Below are positions 13,937 through 21,978 of a DNA stretch of 22,840 bases, one piece after another. The DNA lies in assembly GCA_041179465.1 (NCBI GenBank), contig JBEGTJ010000022.1, forward strand, positions 1-22,840, given 5' to 3'. The notes below the pieces were generated by a model that was not told the origin of the DNA, did no database searches, and worked only from the letters and a program-made list of their open reading frames with translations. Within the stretch, counting starts at the first letter, position 1. Every line of letters begins with the position of its first letter. Source of the stretch: TMED14 sp041179465. GTDB lineage: Bacteria; Bacteroidota; Bacteroidia; Flavobacteriales; Schleiferiaceae. Position numbers and translations under genes: made by a program.

Positions 13937-14946
13937 GGACCTGGATTGCCGCCGCCGCATTAGCCGCCGTGGTCGCAAGCTGCGGAGGTGATCCGAGCCC
14001 CGAAACCGGCGCTTCGACCCGCCCGCGGCGCACCCTCGCGCCGAGCAACGGCACCCACAACGACCTCACCGTCATTTGCCCCGACGACCTGTGGGAGTCC
14101 CATGTAGGCCTCGCCGTCGCCGAAGTCCTGGGCGCTCCCGCCGAAGGACTGCCGCAAGCCGAGCCGCGGTTTGGCATCATTCACGCGGCCCCCGAAAACG
14201 TCAACGACCTCCTGCGCCGCGGCAAAAGCGTACTGAGCATTGCCGTCATCCCCGACTCGACGGCCGTACTTGAGGTGCAGGACGCCTTTGCCCGACCGCA
14301 GCTGCTCATTCAGGTAATCGTACCGTCGGCAGAAGCCCTGCCCAAGGTGCTGGCCGAAGTACTGCCCCAACTCGCGCCCCGGTTTGCGGCGCACGACGCC
14401 AAGGTGCTGCAGGCCAACCTGCGCAAGCGCAGCCAGCGTCCGCTCCCCAAAGAGGTCAAGGAACTGGGCGTGGCCGAAATGCTGCTCCCCGAGGGCTTCG
14501 TGGTGACCCTCAGCAAGCCCGGACTCGTGATTTTGCGCAACGAAACCAAAAAATCGCAGCAGTACCTGATTTTGACCCGCAGCCCGTCCAACGACTCGCC
14601 GACCCCAGAGGCCGACGTGGTTAAGGACCGCGACGCCCTGCTGCGCCGCTACTTCGAGGGCGCGGAGGCCAAAAGCCACCTAGCTACCGAGCTGCTCGTG
14701 CCGCCCGCGCAGCAGTTTTACACGACCGCCGAGGGAAATCGCGCCCTGCGCACGCTGGGGCTGTTCAAAACGGTGGGCGGTTTTGGGGGCGGACCCTTTG
14801 TAAGCCACCGCGTGTTCGACGACGCGCGGGGAATCGTAGGCACCGCCGACGCCCTGCTCTTTGCGCCGAGCACCAAAAAGCGCAAGCTCCAAATGGAGCT
14901 GGACGAAGTCGCCGCCTCGGTGCGGTGGGGCGACGCCAACCCCTGA
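13933..14946 (+). CDS. DUF4837 family lipoprotein
   Basis: A 337-residue protein that I recognise as the DUF4837 family found in Bacteroidota; its function is unknown. The N-terminus is a lipoprotein signal with lipobox VASC (Cys17), followed by a Thr/Arg/Pro-rich spacer and a soluble domain starting near TVICPDDLWES. There are no evident catalytic motifs or further membrane segments. Lipidation would involve LspA, encoded upstream in this window. The ATG at 13933 overlaps the transglycosylase stop (ATGA); a longer open frame upstream runs inside that gene and is rejected. The gene meets recO tail to tail with one base between the stops. Its coupling to a transglycosylase suggests, without proving, a role in cell wall or envelope. 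Confidence 0.88.
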   Translation: MRTWIAAAALAAVVASCGGDPSPETGASTRPRRTLAPSNGTHNDLTVICPDDLWESHVGLAVAEVLGAPAEGLPQAEPRFGIIHAAPENVNDLLRRGKSVLSIAVIPDSTAVLEVQDAFARPQLLIQVIVPSAEALPKVLAEVLPQLAPRFAAHDAKVLQANLRKRSQRPLPKEVKELGVAEMLLPEGFVVTLSKPGLVILRNETKKSQQYLILTRSPSNDSPTPEADVVKDRDALLRRYFEGAEAKSHLATELLVPPAQQFYTTAEGNRALRTLGLFKTVGGFGGGPFVSHRVFDDARGIVGTADALLFAPSTKKRKLQMELDEVAASVRWGDANP

Positions 14947-14947
14947 T

Positions 14948-15643
14948 TTACAGGCTGCGCAGCACGTCCAGCGACTTGAGCTGCCCCCATCCCGGATGCT
15001 GGGCCTCGAGGTAGGCAAGTACCGCGTCCAGGGCCTCGTTGCGCGACGCCCGCGAGCCTTCAAGGCCGTGAAGGGCCGAAGCGAGCGCCTCTGACGCCGA
15101 CGGCGTGCAGGCAGGCGACGCAAAGCTCCCGAGCGGAGCCCACTGTCCTTCGTTGGGGAAAAACAGCCAGTTCTCCGCCTCTGGTGCCTCCAGCTCGAAA
15201 CCGAGGTGGCGGCAAAGCATCAGGGTCCAGTCTAAGGGCGCGCGGGCCAAAGATGCGCCCGGCACGTCCCAATCGCGGAGCATGGCCGTCGCCTCATCAA
15301 AAAACGCGGAATTCGCGCTTCCCTCGTGGAGCACCCGCCGCAGGACCTCTGCGGCGAACATCACCAGCATTTGGGCGCTGGGTTCGTCGTGCAGGCGGCG
15401 CCATACGGGGTCCAGCCGCGCTTCCTTGAGGCGCCCGAGCGAGCCGCGTCCGCGGGCCGGAACCACCTCGAGGGCGGCCAGGGGCTGGGCCATGGCGGGG
15501 CGAAATCCGCCCGCTGCCGAACGGGCACTCGGCACGTACGCCGACCACAGGCCCTCCTCGCGAAGCCACATACGCAGCACCAGCGCCCGATCGCCCTGGG
15601 GCGTGCGGCCAAGTACGAGGGCTGACTGCGCCGCGGCCTCCAT
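14948..15643 (-). CDS. recO: DNA repair protein RecO
   Basis: A 231-residue RecO, which binds DNA and, with RecR, loads RecA onto SSB-coated single strands during gap repair. The N-terminal part (QSALVLGRTPQGDRALVLRMWLREEG, then AYVPSARS) fits the OB-fold, and the C-terminal part is helical with FEL and WLFFP elements seen in Bacteroidota homologues. Sequence conservation in RecO is low, and its position next to porZ, a common Bacteroidota pairing as I recall it, supports the call. No four-cysteine zinc site is present. The ATG at 15643 shares one base with the porZ stop (TGATG); a TTG one codon earlier is possible but less likely. Confidence 0.88.
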   Translation of the reverse strand: MEAAAQSALVLGRTPQGDRALVLRMWLREEGLWSAYVPSARSAAGGFRPAMAQPLAALEVVPARGRGSLGRLKEARLDPVWRRLHDEPSAQMLVMFAAEVLRRVLHEGSANSAFFDEATAMLRDWDVPGASLARAPLDWTLMLCRHLGFELEAPEAENWLFFPNEGQWAPLGSFASPACTPSASEALASALHGLEGSRASRNEALDAVLAYLEAQHPGWGQLKSLDVLRSL

Positions 15644-17973
15644 CAAGGTCGAACGAGCACGCCCTGGACCACGGCCGTTTGGGCTCCGAGCGGGTCGTTA
15701 ATCCAAAACTGGTACAGGCCGCTGGCCACCGGGTGGCCTGAGGAATCGAGGGTGTCCCAGACAAACTGGCCGCCCGAGGCGTATCCCTCGGCCACGCGGC
15801 GCCCGTCGGCCGTAGTCACCTTCACGTAGCAGCCGTCGACCAAGCCCTGCAGGGTCCAGGGGCCCCGAAACTCCGCTCGGTAGGGGTTGGGGAAGAGCAG
15901 GGCCTCGGTCATGCGCTCGGCCGGAGCGGTCGATGCCGCCCGAACCGCGAAGAGTCCGCGGTCCGTAGCCACGTAGGCATAGCCCGCCTCGGGGTCCAGG
16001 GCAATTCCGTTAATGCGGTTGGTGGGCAGCGGGCTGTTTTCGGCGCGGAAGTGGGCCACTTGCGTGAGTCCGTCGGGCGACAGCACAAAAACGCCCGCCG
16101 ACGCCGTGCCGATCCACTTGCGGTTTCCGCCGTCGACGGCAATGGCCGTGATGTCTTGGCCGGCGAGCACGGCCTGCACGCGACCGTCCACCTCGACCAG
16201 GAGCTGCTGCGCTTCAAACGGTCCGCCGGTAAACGCGTTCTTGGGGGCGTACAGCACCCCGAGGCCGTTCGCCGTTCCCACCCAGAGTTTGCCGTCGGGC
16301 GTGAACGCAAAGGCGCCAATGTTCGAGCTGGGGAGGTTTCCGTTGCCCGCTCCCGACCCCAGAACACGGGCCGAAGCCACGCCGCCAGAAACGCGCACGG
16401 CCACCATTCCGGCGGTGCGGGTTTGCACCCAGAAATCGCCGTTCTCGGCCTGCTCGATGCGGCGCACCGCCTGGCCGTTGAGGGCGCCCGCGGTAAAGCC
16501 CTGCCAGGTTTCGGTTGCCGGATCGTAGCGATGAAGCGGCACGTCCGACAAGCTGTTGGTGGCCCAAAGGGCGCCGTCTTGGCCCCAGACCAGTCCGCCG
16601 CAGCGCACGTCGTTGGGGCCCGCCCCGTTGGCGGCGCGAAGGCTCGAATTGCCGACCGTCCAGCGGCGAAAAAGCGCTCCGTTGCGGAACTCCAAAACGC
16701 CTCCGCCCCACGAGGCCGCAAACCAGTGAGTGGAATCGCTCGGGTTGGTGCACACCTCGAGCACGTCTTTGGCGCCCCCCAATGCGCTGCCGTCGGTGCC
16801 CGTCCACGTGGCTCCAGGGCGCGGCAAGCGCGTAAGGCCTCCGTTGAGGTAGAGTGGGGTCCACGGGCCCTCGGTCGCGCCGGTGAGCACCGTCGTGCCG
16901 CGAAGGGCATCCCAGCGCACGTCAAATGACTGCGGGCTTCGCGGGCCGTTGAGGGCGAAATGCTGGGCGTAACTGGGGTTGTCCACCAGCGTGACGCCGC
17001 GGGACGGGTTGGCGATCCACCGCATGGGTTGGCCGTCTTGGCCGACAAAACCACAGTCCAGGTCGCGCGGCTGAAAGCCGGAATTCCCAAAAAGTCCGCC
17101 CGAGAGGTCGCCCGCAGGCTGCCCTTGGGCCGTGAAGAGCTTGAGGTCGAAATCGCGAAGCACGGCAAGCTTCCCGGCGCAGGCGCAGACCCGCTTCGCC
17201 AATTGTCCGTCGCCCGGAAGGGCCAATGGAGTCCAGCCCGTAGCCCCGCGCAGGTACGCCCGTCCGCCGCAAACCGCCGCCAACTGGCCTTGGTGCACCG
17301 CGAGCGAGGTAAGCACCGAATCGCCAAATCGACCCGCCGTTCCCCATGAGTTGGGCACGTAGAGGGGCGCCGTCAGTGCCGCGGCCTTGAGCCCTTCGTC
17401 GGTCGCCGCAAAAACCGAGTCGCCCAGTACGGCCACGGCGTGCACGCGGACCGGCTCGCTGTCGGAACGCATGCGGTAGGTGCCCCGCACCACGTTGAGG
17501 CTGAGGTCGAGCTCGAGGAGTCCGAAGTCGGTGGCGGCAAATACCCGTTCCGCCGAGGCAAAGGCCCATTCGCGCACGGCAGTGAGGCCCTGGAACTGCC
17601 CGCTGCGGGGCACGTCGTCTAGAGTGCGCACTTCGCTCGGGGTCCAGCGGTCAATGCGCCCGTCTTCATAACCGATTAACGCGAACCGGCCGTCCGGGCT
17701 TGCGGCTAAGGAGGTCAGTCCCACTCCGCTCAAGCCTTCAACGGTGCTGTGCGCGGTGAGCACCCGCCCCTCCAGCTCCAAACTCAGCAGCCCGTAGGGC
17801 GACATCGCCAGCACGCGATCCTGCATAACCGCAATGCGCTGGACTTCCCGAAACGGGGCGTGGTACTGCCATTCCTCCACGGCCGTCTGCGCGCCGAGGG
17901 GCGCAAAACGTCCGGCTCCAAGGAGCATAGCGCACACGATCAGTATTCGGCGTCCCACCTCACAAAGATGCAT
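15643..17973 (-). CDS. porZ: Type IX secretion system protein PorZ
   Basis: A 776-residue exported beta-propeller protein. PorZ is a surface part of the T9SS attachment complex that works with the sortase PorU and binds anionic LPS. The N-terminal GRRILIVCAMLLGAGRFAPLGAQ is a signal peptide. The body is made of repeats of the two-component-regulator-propeller kind, for example LTSLAASPDGRFALIGYEDG, GAFAFTPDGKLWVGTANGLG and GIALDPEAGYAYVATDRGLF. The last ~90 residues, from LLFPNPYRAEF, form an Ig-like C-terminal domain like that of T9SS cargo (ADGRRVAEG, SGLYQFWI). Start: the ATG at 17973 gives MHLCEV before the basic GRR; the GTG at 17958 would start at GRR and lies four bases after a CATCTTTG box, so it may be the real one (771 aa). 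recO follows as TGATG. Confidence 0.9.
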   Translation of the reverse strand: MHLCEVGRRILIVCAMLLGAGRFAPLGAQTAVEEWQYHAPFREVQRIAVMQDRVLAMSPYGLLSLELEGRVLTAHSTVEGLSGVGLTSLAASPDGRFALIGYEDGRIDRWTPSEVRTLDDVPRSGQFQGLTAVREWAFASAERVFAATDFGLLELDLSLNVVRGTYRMRSDSEPVRVHAVAVLGDSVFAATDEGLKAAALTAPLYVPNSWGTAGRFGDSVLTSLAVHQGQLAAVCGGRAYLRGATGWTPLALPGDGQLAKRVCACAGKLAVLRDFDLKLFTAQGQPAGDLSGGLFGNSGFQPRDLDCGFVGQDGQPMRWIANPSRGVTLVDNPSYAQHFALNGPRSPQSFDVRWDALRGTTVLTGATEGPWTPLYLNGGLTRLPRPGATWTGTDGSALGGAKDVLEVCTNPSDSTHWFAASWGGGVLEFRNGALFRRWTVGNSSLRAANGAGPNDVRCGGLVWGQDGALWATNSLSDVPLHRYDPATETWQGFTAGALNGQAVRRIEQAENGDFWVQTRTAGMVAVRVSGGVASARVLGSGAGNGNLPSSNIGAFAFTPDGKLWVGTANGLGVLYAPKNAFTGGPFEAQQLLVEVDGRVQAVLAGQDITAIAVDGGNRKWIGTASAGVFVLSPDGLTQVAHFRAENSPLPTNRINGIALDPEAGYAYVATDRGLFAVRAASTAPAERMTEALLFPNPYRAEFRGPWTLQGLVDGCYVKVTTADGRRVAEGYASGGQFVWDTLDSSGHPVASGLYQFWINDPLGAQTAVVQGVLVRP
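17963..17970 (-). promoter_or_regulatory. Candidate -7 box (CATCTTTG) of porZ-recO
   Basis: The minus strand reads CATCTTTG, seven of eight to TAnnTTTG. It lies just inside the ATG-initiated frame of porZ and four bases before the alternative GTG start at 17958, the same geometry as for other genes here. If it is used, the annotated ATG at 17973 would not be in the mRNA. Confidence 0.35.
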
Positions 17974-17980
17974 ACCTTCG
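17973..17980 (+). promoter_or_regulatory. Candidate -7 box (TACCTTCG) of gldH
   Basis: TACCTTCG (one C for T against TAnnTTTG) ends 13 bases before the gldH ATG. It starts two bases from the porZ box on the opposite strand, so the two promoters must overlap. Confidence 0.45.
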
Positions 17981-17993
17981 CAGTATTAAACGT

Positions 17994-18485
17994 ATGCACT
18001 CTATTCTGCGCTGTTTTGCCTTTGCCGCGTTGGCCCTCGGAGCGGTCGCTTGCGGCCCTAGCCCGGAATTTATCGTCGTTCGCGAAATCGACGGCGAAGC
18101 GTGGTACCGCGACAGCATGCTGGTTTTTGACGTTCCGGTGGCCGACACTTCGGTCACCTACCGCGTCGAAGTGGACGTGCGCCACGCCGGCGACTACGCC
18201 TACCGCAACCTGTATGTGGGCCGCGACGTGCTCAACGCAGGCGGAACCGTGTACCACGACACCGCTGAGTTCCAGCTGGCGAGCCCCGAAGGGCGCTGGT
18301 TGGGCGATGGAATCGCCGGACTGAAAACCGTTACCCTGGCCTACCGCAGCGAAGGACTGCGCTTCCCGAAGGCCGAAACCTACCGATTCCGAATGCAGCA
18401 CCTCATGCGCGACGAGCCGCTGCAGGGAATTCACTCCGTCGCGCTCAAACTTTACCGCACCGAGCCCGAACATGGCCAAGACTGA
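17994..18485 (+). CDS. gldH: Gliding motility lipoprotein GldH
   Basis: A 163-residue lipoprotein matching the GldH family. In Flavobacterium johnsoniae GldH is needed for gliding. The N-terminus MHSILRCFAFAALALGAVAC is a lipoprotein signal with the acceptor Cys20. The mature part has the family features DSMLVFDVPVADTS, a RNLYVGRDVLNA stretch, and a C-terminal block RFRMQHLMRDEPLQGI. The protein length is near the usual ~160 residues. Its last 14 bases overlap the start of the PBP1A gene, and it is divergent from porZ across 20 bases. With PorZ, it indicates that the host has a T9SS and perhaps gliding, although GldH also occurs in non-gliding T9SS bacteria. Confidence 0.88.
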   Translation: MHSILRCFAFAALALGAVACGPSPEFIVVREIDGEAWYRDSMLVFDVPVADTSVTYRVEVDVRHAGDYAYRNLYVGRDVLNAGGTVYHDTAEFQLASPEGRWLGDGIAGLKTVTLAYRSEGLRFPKAETYRFRMQHLMRDEPLQGIHSVALKLYRTEPEHGQD

Positions 18486-20760
18486 TCCCGCCGACTTCCG
18501 CCGCTACGTGCGCTGGTTTTGGTACGCCGTCTTCGCGGCGCCCACCGGCCTGATTTTCGTGCTCCTGCTCACCTGGGCCGGACTGTTTGGAAGCCTCCCG
18601 TCGACCGAAGAAATCGCCAACCCCAAGAGCTACTTGGCGACCCAAATCATCACCTCCGACGGGCGTCAACTCGGAACCTTTTTCACGGAAAACCGCGTGC
18701 ACTCGGACTACAACGAGCTTCCGCCGCACCTGGTCCAAGCGCTGATTGCCACCGAAGACGAGCGCTTTTTGAAGCACGGCGGAATCGACTTTCGCGCCCT
18801 CGCCCGCGCGGTGGTCAAGCTCGGCCGCGACGGGGGCGGATCGACCATTACCCAGCAGCTCGCAAAGCAAATGTTCCACGAGCCCGCCCGCGGATTCAAG
18901 CGGCTCTTTCAAAAGCCCAAGGAATGGATCATCGCCATGCAGCTCGAGTCCCGCTACTCCAAAGAGGAACTCATTGCGATGTACTTCAACCAGTTCGACT
19001 TTTTGTACCAAGGCGTGGGCATTTACAACGCCTCCAACGTGTACTTCGGCAAGAAGCCCCAAGAGCTGACGGTCGAAGAGTCCGCCACGTTGGTGGGCAT
19101 GTGCAAAAACCCATGGCTCTACAACCCGGCGCGTGAAGGGCGCGAAGAGGCCGCGCTGAACCGGCGCAACACCGTCATCGACCAAATGGAGCGCAGCGAC
19201 TACCTCACCGAAGAAGAGGCGGACTCGCTCAAGGCGATTCCGATGAAGGTCAACTTCACCCCCGGCGGCCACGACAAGGGCCTGGCGCCCTACCTGCGCG
19301 AGCACATCCGCCAGTTCATGAAAGAGTGGGTGGCGACCCACCGCAAGCCCGACGGAAGCGAGTACAACCTCTACACCGACGGCCTGAAAATTTACACTAC
19401 GGTCGACAGCCGAATGCAGCGCGCCGCCGAAGAGGCCGTGGAGCAGCACATGACCCAGCTCCAGAAGGCGTTTTTTAGGCAAATCAAGGGGCGCGCCGCC
19501 GGGCCCTTCTACTTCGACAACGGCAACTCGGTAGCCGGAGCCAACCAAATCATCGCCAAAGCCATGAAGCAAACGGGGCGCTGGCAAAACTTGCTCGACT
19601 CCGGACTTAGTGAAGAGGCCGCCGTCAAGGCGTTCAAAAAGCCCATTGAAATGAAAATTTTTGCTTGGGGAGGCGATCGGGACACCGTCATGAGCCCGTG
19701 GGACTCCATCAAGTACATGAAGTCCATCTACCAGGTGGGCTTGCTCAGCGTCGAGCCCCAGACCGGCTTTGTCAAAGCATGGGTGGGCGGAGTTGACTTT
19801 CGCCACTTCAAGTACGACGCCGTGCGCCAGGGCCGCCGCCAAGTAGGTTCAACGTTTAAGCCGTTTGTCTACGCCGCCGCCATCGCCGACAAAAAGTTCT
19901 CGCCCTGCATGCAGGTGCCCAACATCCAAACCTGCATCGAAGCCGGCCAGTACGGCCTGGCGGAATCCTGGTGCCCCAGCAACTCCGACGACAAGTACGG
20001 CGGCGTGCTGACCCTGAAGCAAGCCCTCGCGGGCTCGGTCAACACCATCACGGCCTACCTGATGAAGCAAATCGGCCCAGCGCCGGTCGCCCAGCTCGCC
20101 CAAAACCTGGGCGTGAAGTCCGACATTCCCATCGTGCCGTCGATCGCCCTCGGAACCGTCGACATGAGCATTTTTGAGCTCGTCGGCGCCTACACGGCCT
20201 TTGGCAACCAAGGGCTCTACACCGAGCCCATCGTCATCCTGCGCATCGAAGACGCCAACGGCGTGGTCCTCGACGAGTTCAGTCCGGCCACGCGCGAAGT
20301 GTTCAGCCCCGAGGTGGCCTACACCATGGTGAGCCTGCTGCAGGGCGTCACCCAATCGGGTACCGGCGCGCGTCTGCGCTACGGCGGCGGCGGATACCCT
20401 GACGGCGTGGCCACCGGCTTCCCTTACTCGTTTGACATGCCCATCGCGGGCAAAACCGGAACCACCCAAAACAACTCCGACGGTTGGTTCGTCGGAATGG
20501 TTCCCAACCTCGTCACCGGCGTGTGGGCCGGATGCCAAGACCGCTCAGCCCACTTTGGTTCTACGGCCTACGGCCAGGGTGCCAGCACCGCACTGCCCGT
20601 CTGGGCCCTTTACATGCGCCGTCTGTATGCCGACCCCAAAATCGGCGTGCGCCGCGACGGATTTGACCGCCCCGCGGTCCCCATGACCATCCCCCTCGAC
20701 TGCGGCGAATTCTTCACCGACCAGGCCGAAGCCCGCGAAGAGGACTCCGAGTTTAACTAG
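18472..20760 (+). CDS. Class A penicillin-binding protein (PBP1A-like transglycosylase/transpeptidase)
   Basis: A 762-residue bifunctional peptidoglycan synthase. A single membrane anchor (about residues 17-40) is followed by a GT51 glycosyltransferase domain with ATEDERFLKHGGID (catalytic-type Glu95) and GGGSTITQQLAKQMF (121-135). The transpeptidase domain has all three motifs: STFK with nucleophile Ser460 and Lys463, SVN at 522-524, and KTGTT at 661-665. Length and order are normal for Bacteroidota PBP1A. The ATG at 18472 lies inside gldH (14-base overlap), giving tight coupling between a motility/secretion lipoprotein and a wall synthase. The C-terminal tail is acidic (EAREEDSEFN). Confidence 0.96.
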   Translation: MAKTDPADFRRYVRWFWYAVFAAPTGLIFVLLLTWAGLFGSLPSTEEIANPKSYLATQIITSDGRQLGTFFTENRVHSDYNELPPHLVQALIATEDERFLKHGGIDFRALARAVVKLGRDGGGSTITQQLAKQMFHEPARGFKRLFQKPKEWIIAMQLESRYSKEELIAMYFNQFDFLYQGVGIYNASNVYFGKKPQELTVEESATLVGMCKNPWLYNPAREGREEAALNRRNTVIDQMERSDYLTEEEADSLKAIPMKVNFTPGGHDKGLAPYLREHIRQFMKEWVATHRKPDGSEYNLYTDGLKIYTTVDSRMQRAAEEAVEQHMTQLQKAFFRQIKGRAAGPFYFDNGNSVAGANQIIAKAMKQTGRWQNLLDSGLSEEAAVKAFKKPIEMKIFAWGGDRDTVMSPWDSIKYMKSIYQVGLLSVEPQTGFVKAWVGGVDFRHFKYDAVRQGRRQVGSTFKPFVYAAAIADKKFSPCMQVPNIQTCIEAGQYGLAESWCPSNSDDKYGGVLTLKQALAGSVNTITAYLMKQIGPAPVAQLAQNLGVKSDIPIVPSIALGTVDMSIFELVGAYTAFGNQGLYTEPIVILRIEDANGVVLDEFSPATREVFSPEVAYTMVSLLQGVTQSGTGARLRYGGGGYPDGVATGFPYSFDMPIAGKTGTTQNNSDGWFVGMVPNLVTGVWAGCQDRSAHFGSTAYGQGASTALPVWALYMRRLYADPKIGVRRDGFDRPAVPMTIPLDCGEFFTDQAEAREEDSEFN

Positions 20761-20761
20761 C

Positions 20762-20783
20762 AACTAGCTACTAGCAGCTGGTT
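20762..20783. terminator. Weak hairpin between convergent PBP1A and kbl genes
   Basis: AACTAGC (20762-20768) can pair with GCTGGTT (20777-20783) over seven pairs with one G-U, around an eight-base loop. It fills the 21-base gap between two convergent stops. There is no T-run on either strand, so intrinsic termination is doubtful. The gap is also rich in CTAG, rare elsewhere in the window. Confidence 0.2.
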
Positions 20784-21978
20784 AGACCATCAACTCCTTC
20801 GCCACCTCCGCAAAGGCCTTGACCGCCTTGTCGACGTGTTCGGGCGTGTGGGCGGCGGAGAGCTGCACGCGAATGCGGGCCTGGCCTTTGGGAACGACCG
20901 GAAAAAAGAAGCCGATTACATAAATTCCGCGCTGCAGCAGGGCGTCCGCAAAACGCTGGGCGAGGGCCGCGTCGTAGAGCATGACGGGCACGATGGCCGA
21001 CTCGCCGTCTTTGAACTCGAGTCCCGCTTCGCGCAGGCCGGCCTTGAATCGGGCCACGTTGTCCATGAGGCGGTCGCGCAGCTCGGTGGTGCGGTCCAGC
21101 AGGTCGAGCACCGCGAGGCTGGCCCCGACAATCGATGGGGCGAGGCTGTTGCTGAACAGGTAGGGACGCGAGCGCTGGCGGAGCATTTCGATGAGTTCCT
21201 TGCGGCCGGTGGTGAATCCGCCCATGGCCCCGCCTAGGGCCTTGCCGAGGGTGCCCGTGATGAGGTCGACCCGGCCGAGCACCCCGCGCAGCTCGATCGA
21301 ACCGCGTCCGGTGGCGCCAATGAACCCGGTGGCGTGGCACTCATCGACCATGACCAGGGCATCGTACTGGTCGGCGAGGTCGCAAATGCGGTCCATCTGG
21401 GCCACGTACCCGTCCATGGAGAACACGCCGTCGGTAACAATGAGCTTGGTGCGGGCCCCCGCGGCGTCGGCCGCCTTGAGCTGGGCCTCGAGGTCGGCCA
21501 TGTCGTTGTTGGCGTAGCGGTAGCGCTGGGCCTTGCAAAGGCGGACTCCGTCAATGATCGAAGCGTGGTTGAGGCTGTCGCTGATGATGGCGTCTTCCTC
21601 GCCGAGCAGGGGCTCAAAAACGCCGCCGTTGGCGTCGAACGCGGCGGCATACAAAATCGTGTCTTCGGTGTGCAAAAACTCGGCGATGCGGGCCTCGAGC
21701 TGCTTGTGGATGTCCTGGGTTCCGCAAATGAAGCGCACCGAACTCATGCCAAATCCGCGCTCGTCCAAAGCGCGGTGGGCGGCGGCCACCACGTCGGGGT
21801 GGCTGCTGAGTCCGAGGTAGTTGTTGGCGCAGAAATTCAGCACCTCAGACCCGTCGGCAAGGGTGATGACGGCGTCCTGAGGCGAGGCAATGATGCGTTC
21901 GCGCTTAAAAAGGCCTTGCTCGTCGACGGACTTCAGCTCGTCGCGCAGGCGCTGGTAAAAGGATTCACGGGAATTCAT
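20782..21978 (-). CDS. kbl: Glycine C-acetyltransferase (2-amino-3-ketobutyrate CoA ligase)
   Basis: A 398-residue PLP enzyme, the same length as E. coli Kbl and similar along its whole length. It cleaves 2-amino-3-oxobutyrate with CoA into glycine and acetyl-CoA, the second step of threonine breakdown after threonine dehydrogenase. Visible: NFCANNYLGLSSHPD at 48-62, SVRFICGTQD at 80-89, DSLNHASIIDG at 134-144 (His138), VDECHATGF with Asp212, the PLP lysine in TGTLGKALGG (Lys246) and VVPKGQARIR. Related alpha-oxoamine synthases are less similar in these blocks. The ATG at 21978 overlaps the upstream helicase gene by 14 bases. No tdh gene is in view. Confidence 0.97.
   Translation of the reverse strand: MNSRESFYQRLRDELKSVDEQGLFKRERIIASPQDAVITLADGSEVLNFCANNYLGLSSHPDVVAAAHRALDERGFGMSSVRFICGTQDIHKQLEARIAEFLHTEDTILYAAAFDANGGVFEPLLGEEDAIISDSLNHASIIDGVRLCKAQRYRYANNDMADLEAQLKAADAAGARTKLIVTDGVFSMDGYVAQMDRICDLADQYDALVMVDECHATGFIGATGRGSIELRGVLGRVDLITGTLGKALGGAMGGFTTGRKELIEMLRQRSRPYLFSNSLAPSIVGASLAVLDLLDRTTELRDRLMDNVARFKAGLREAGLEFKDGESAIVPVMLYDAALAQRFADALLQRGIYVIGFFFPVVPKGQARIRVQLSAAHTPEHVDKAVKAFAEVAKELMV

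Noticed and set aside
15909..17327. A 472-codon frame on the same strand as porZ, in another phase
   Set aside because: The product is an Arg/Ala/Ser/Pro-rich shadow, and the porZ frame has propeller repeats throughout.
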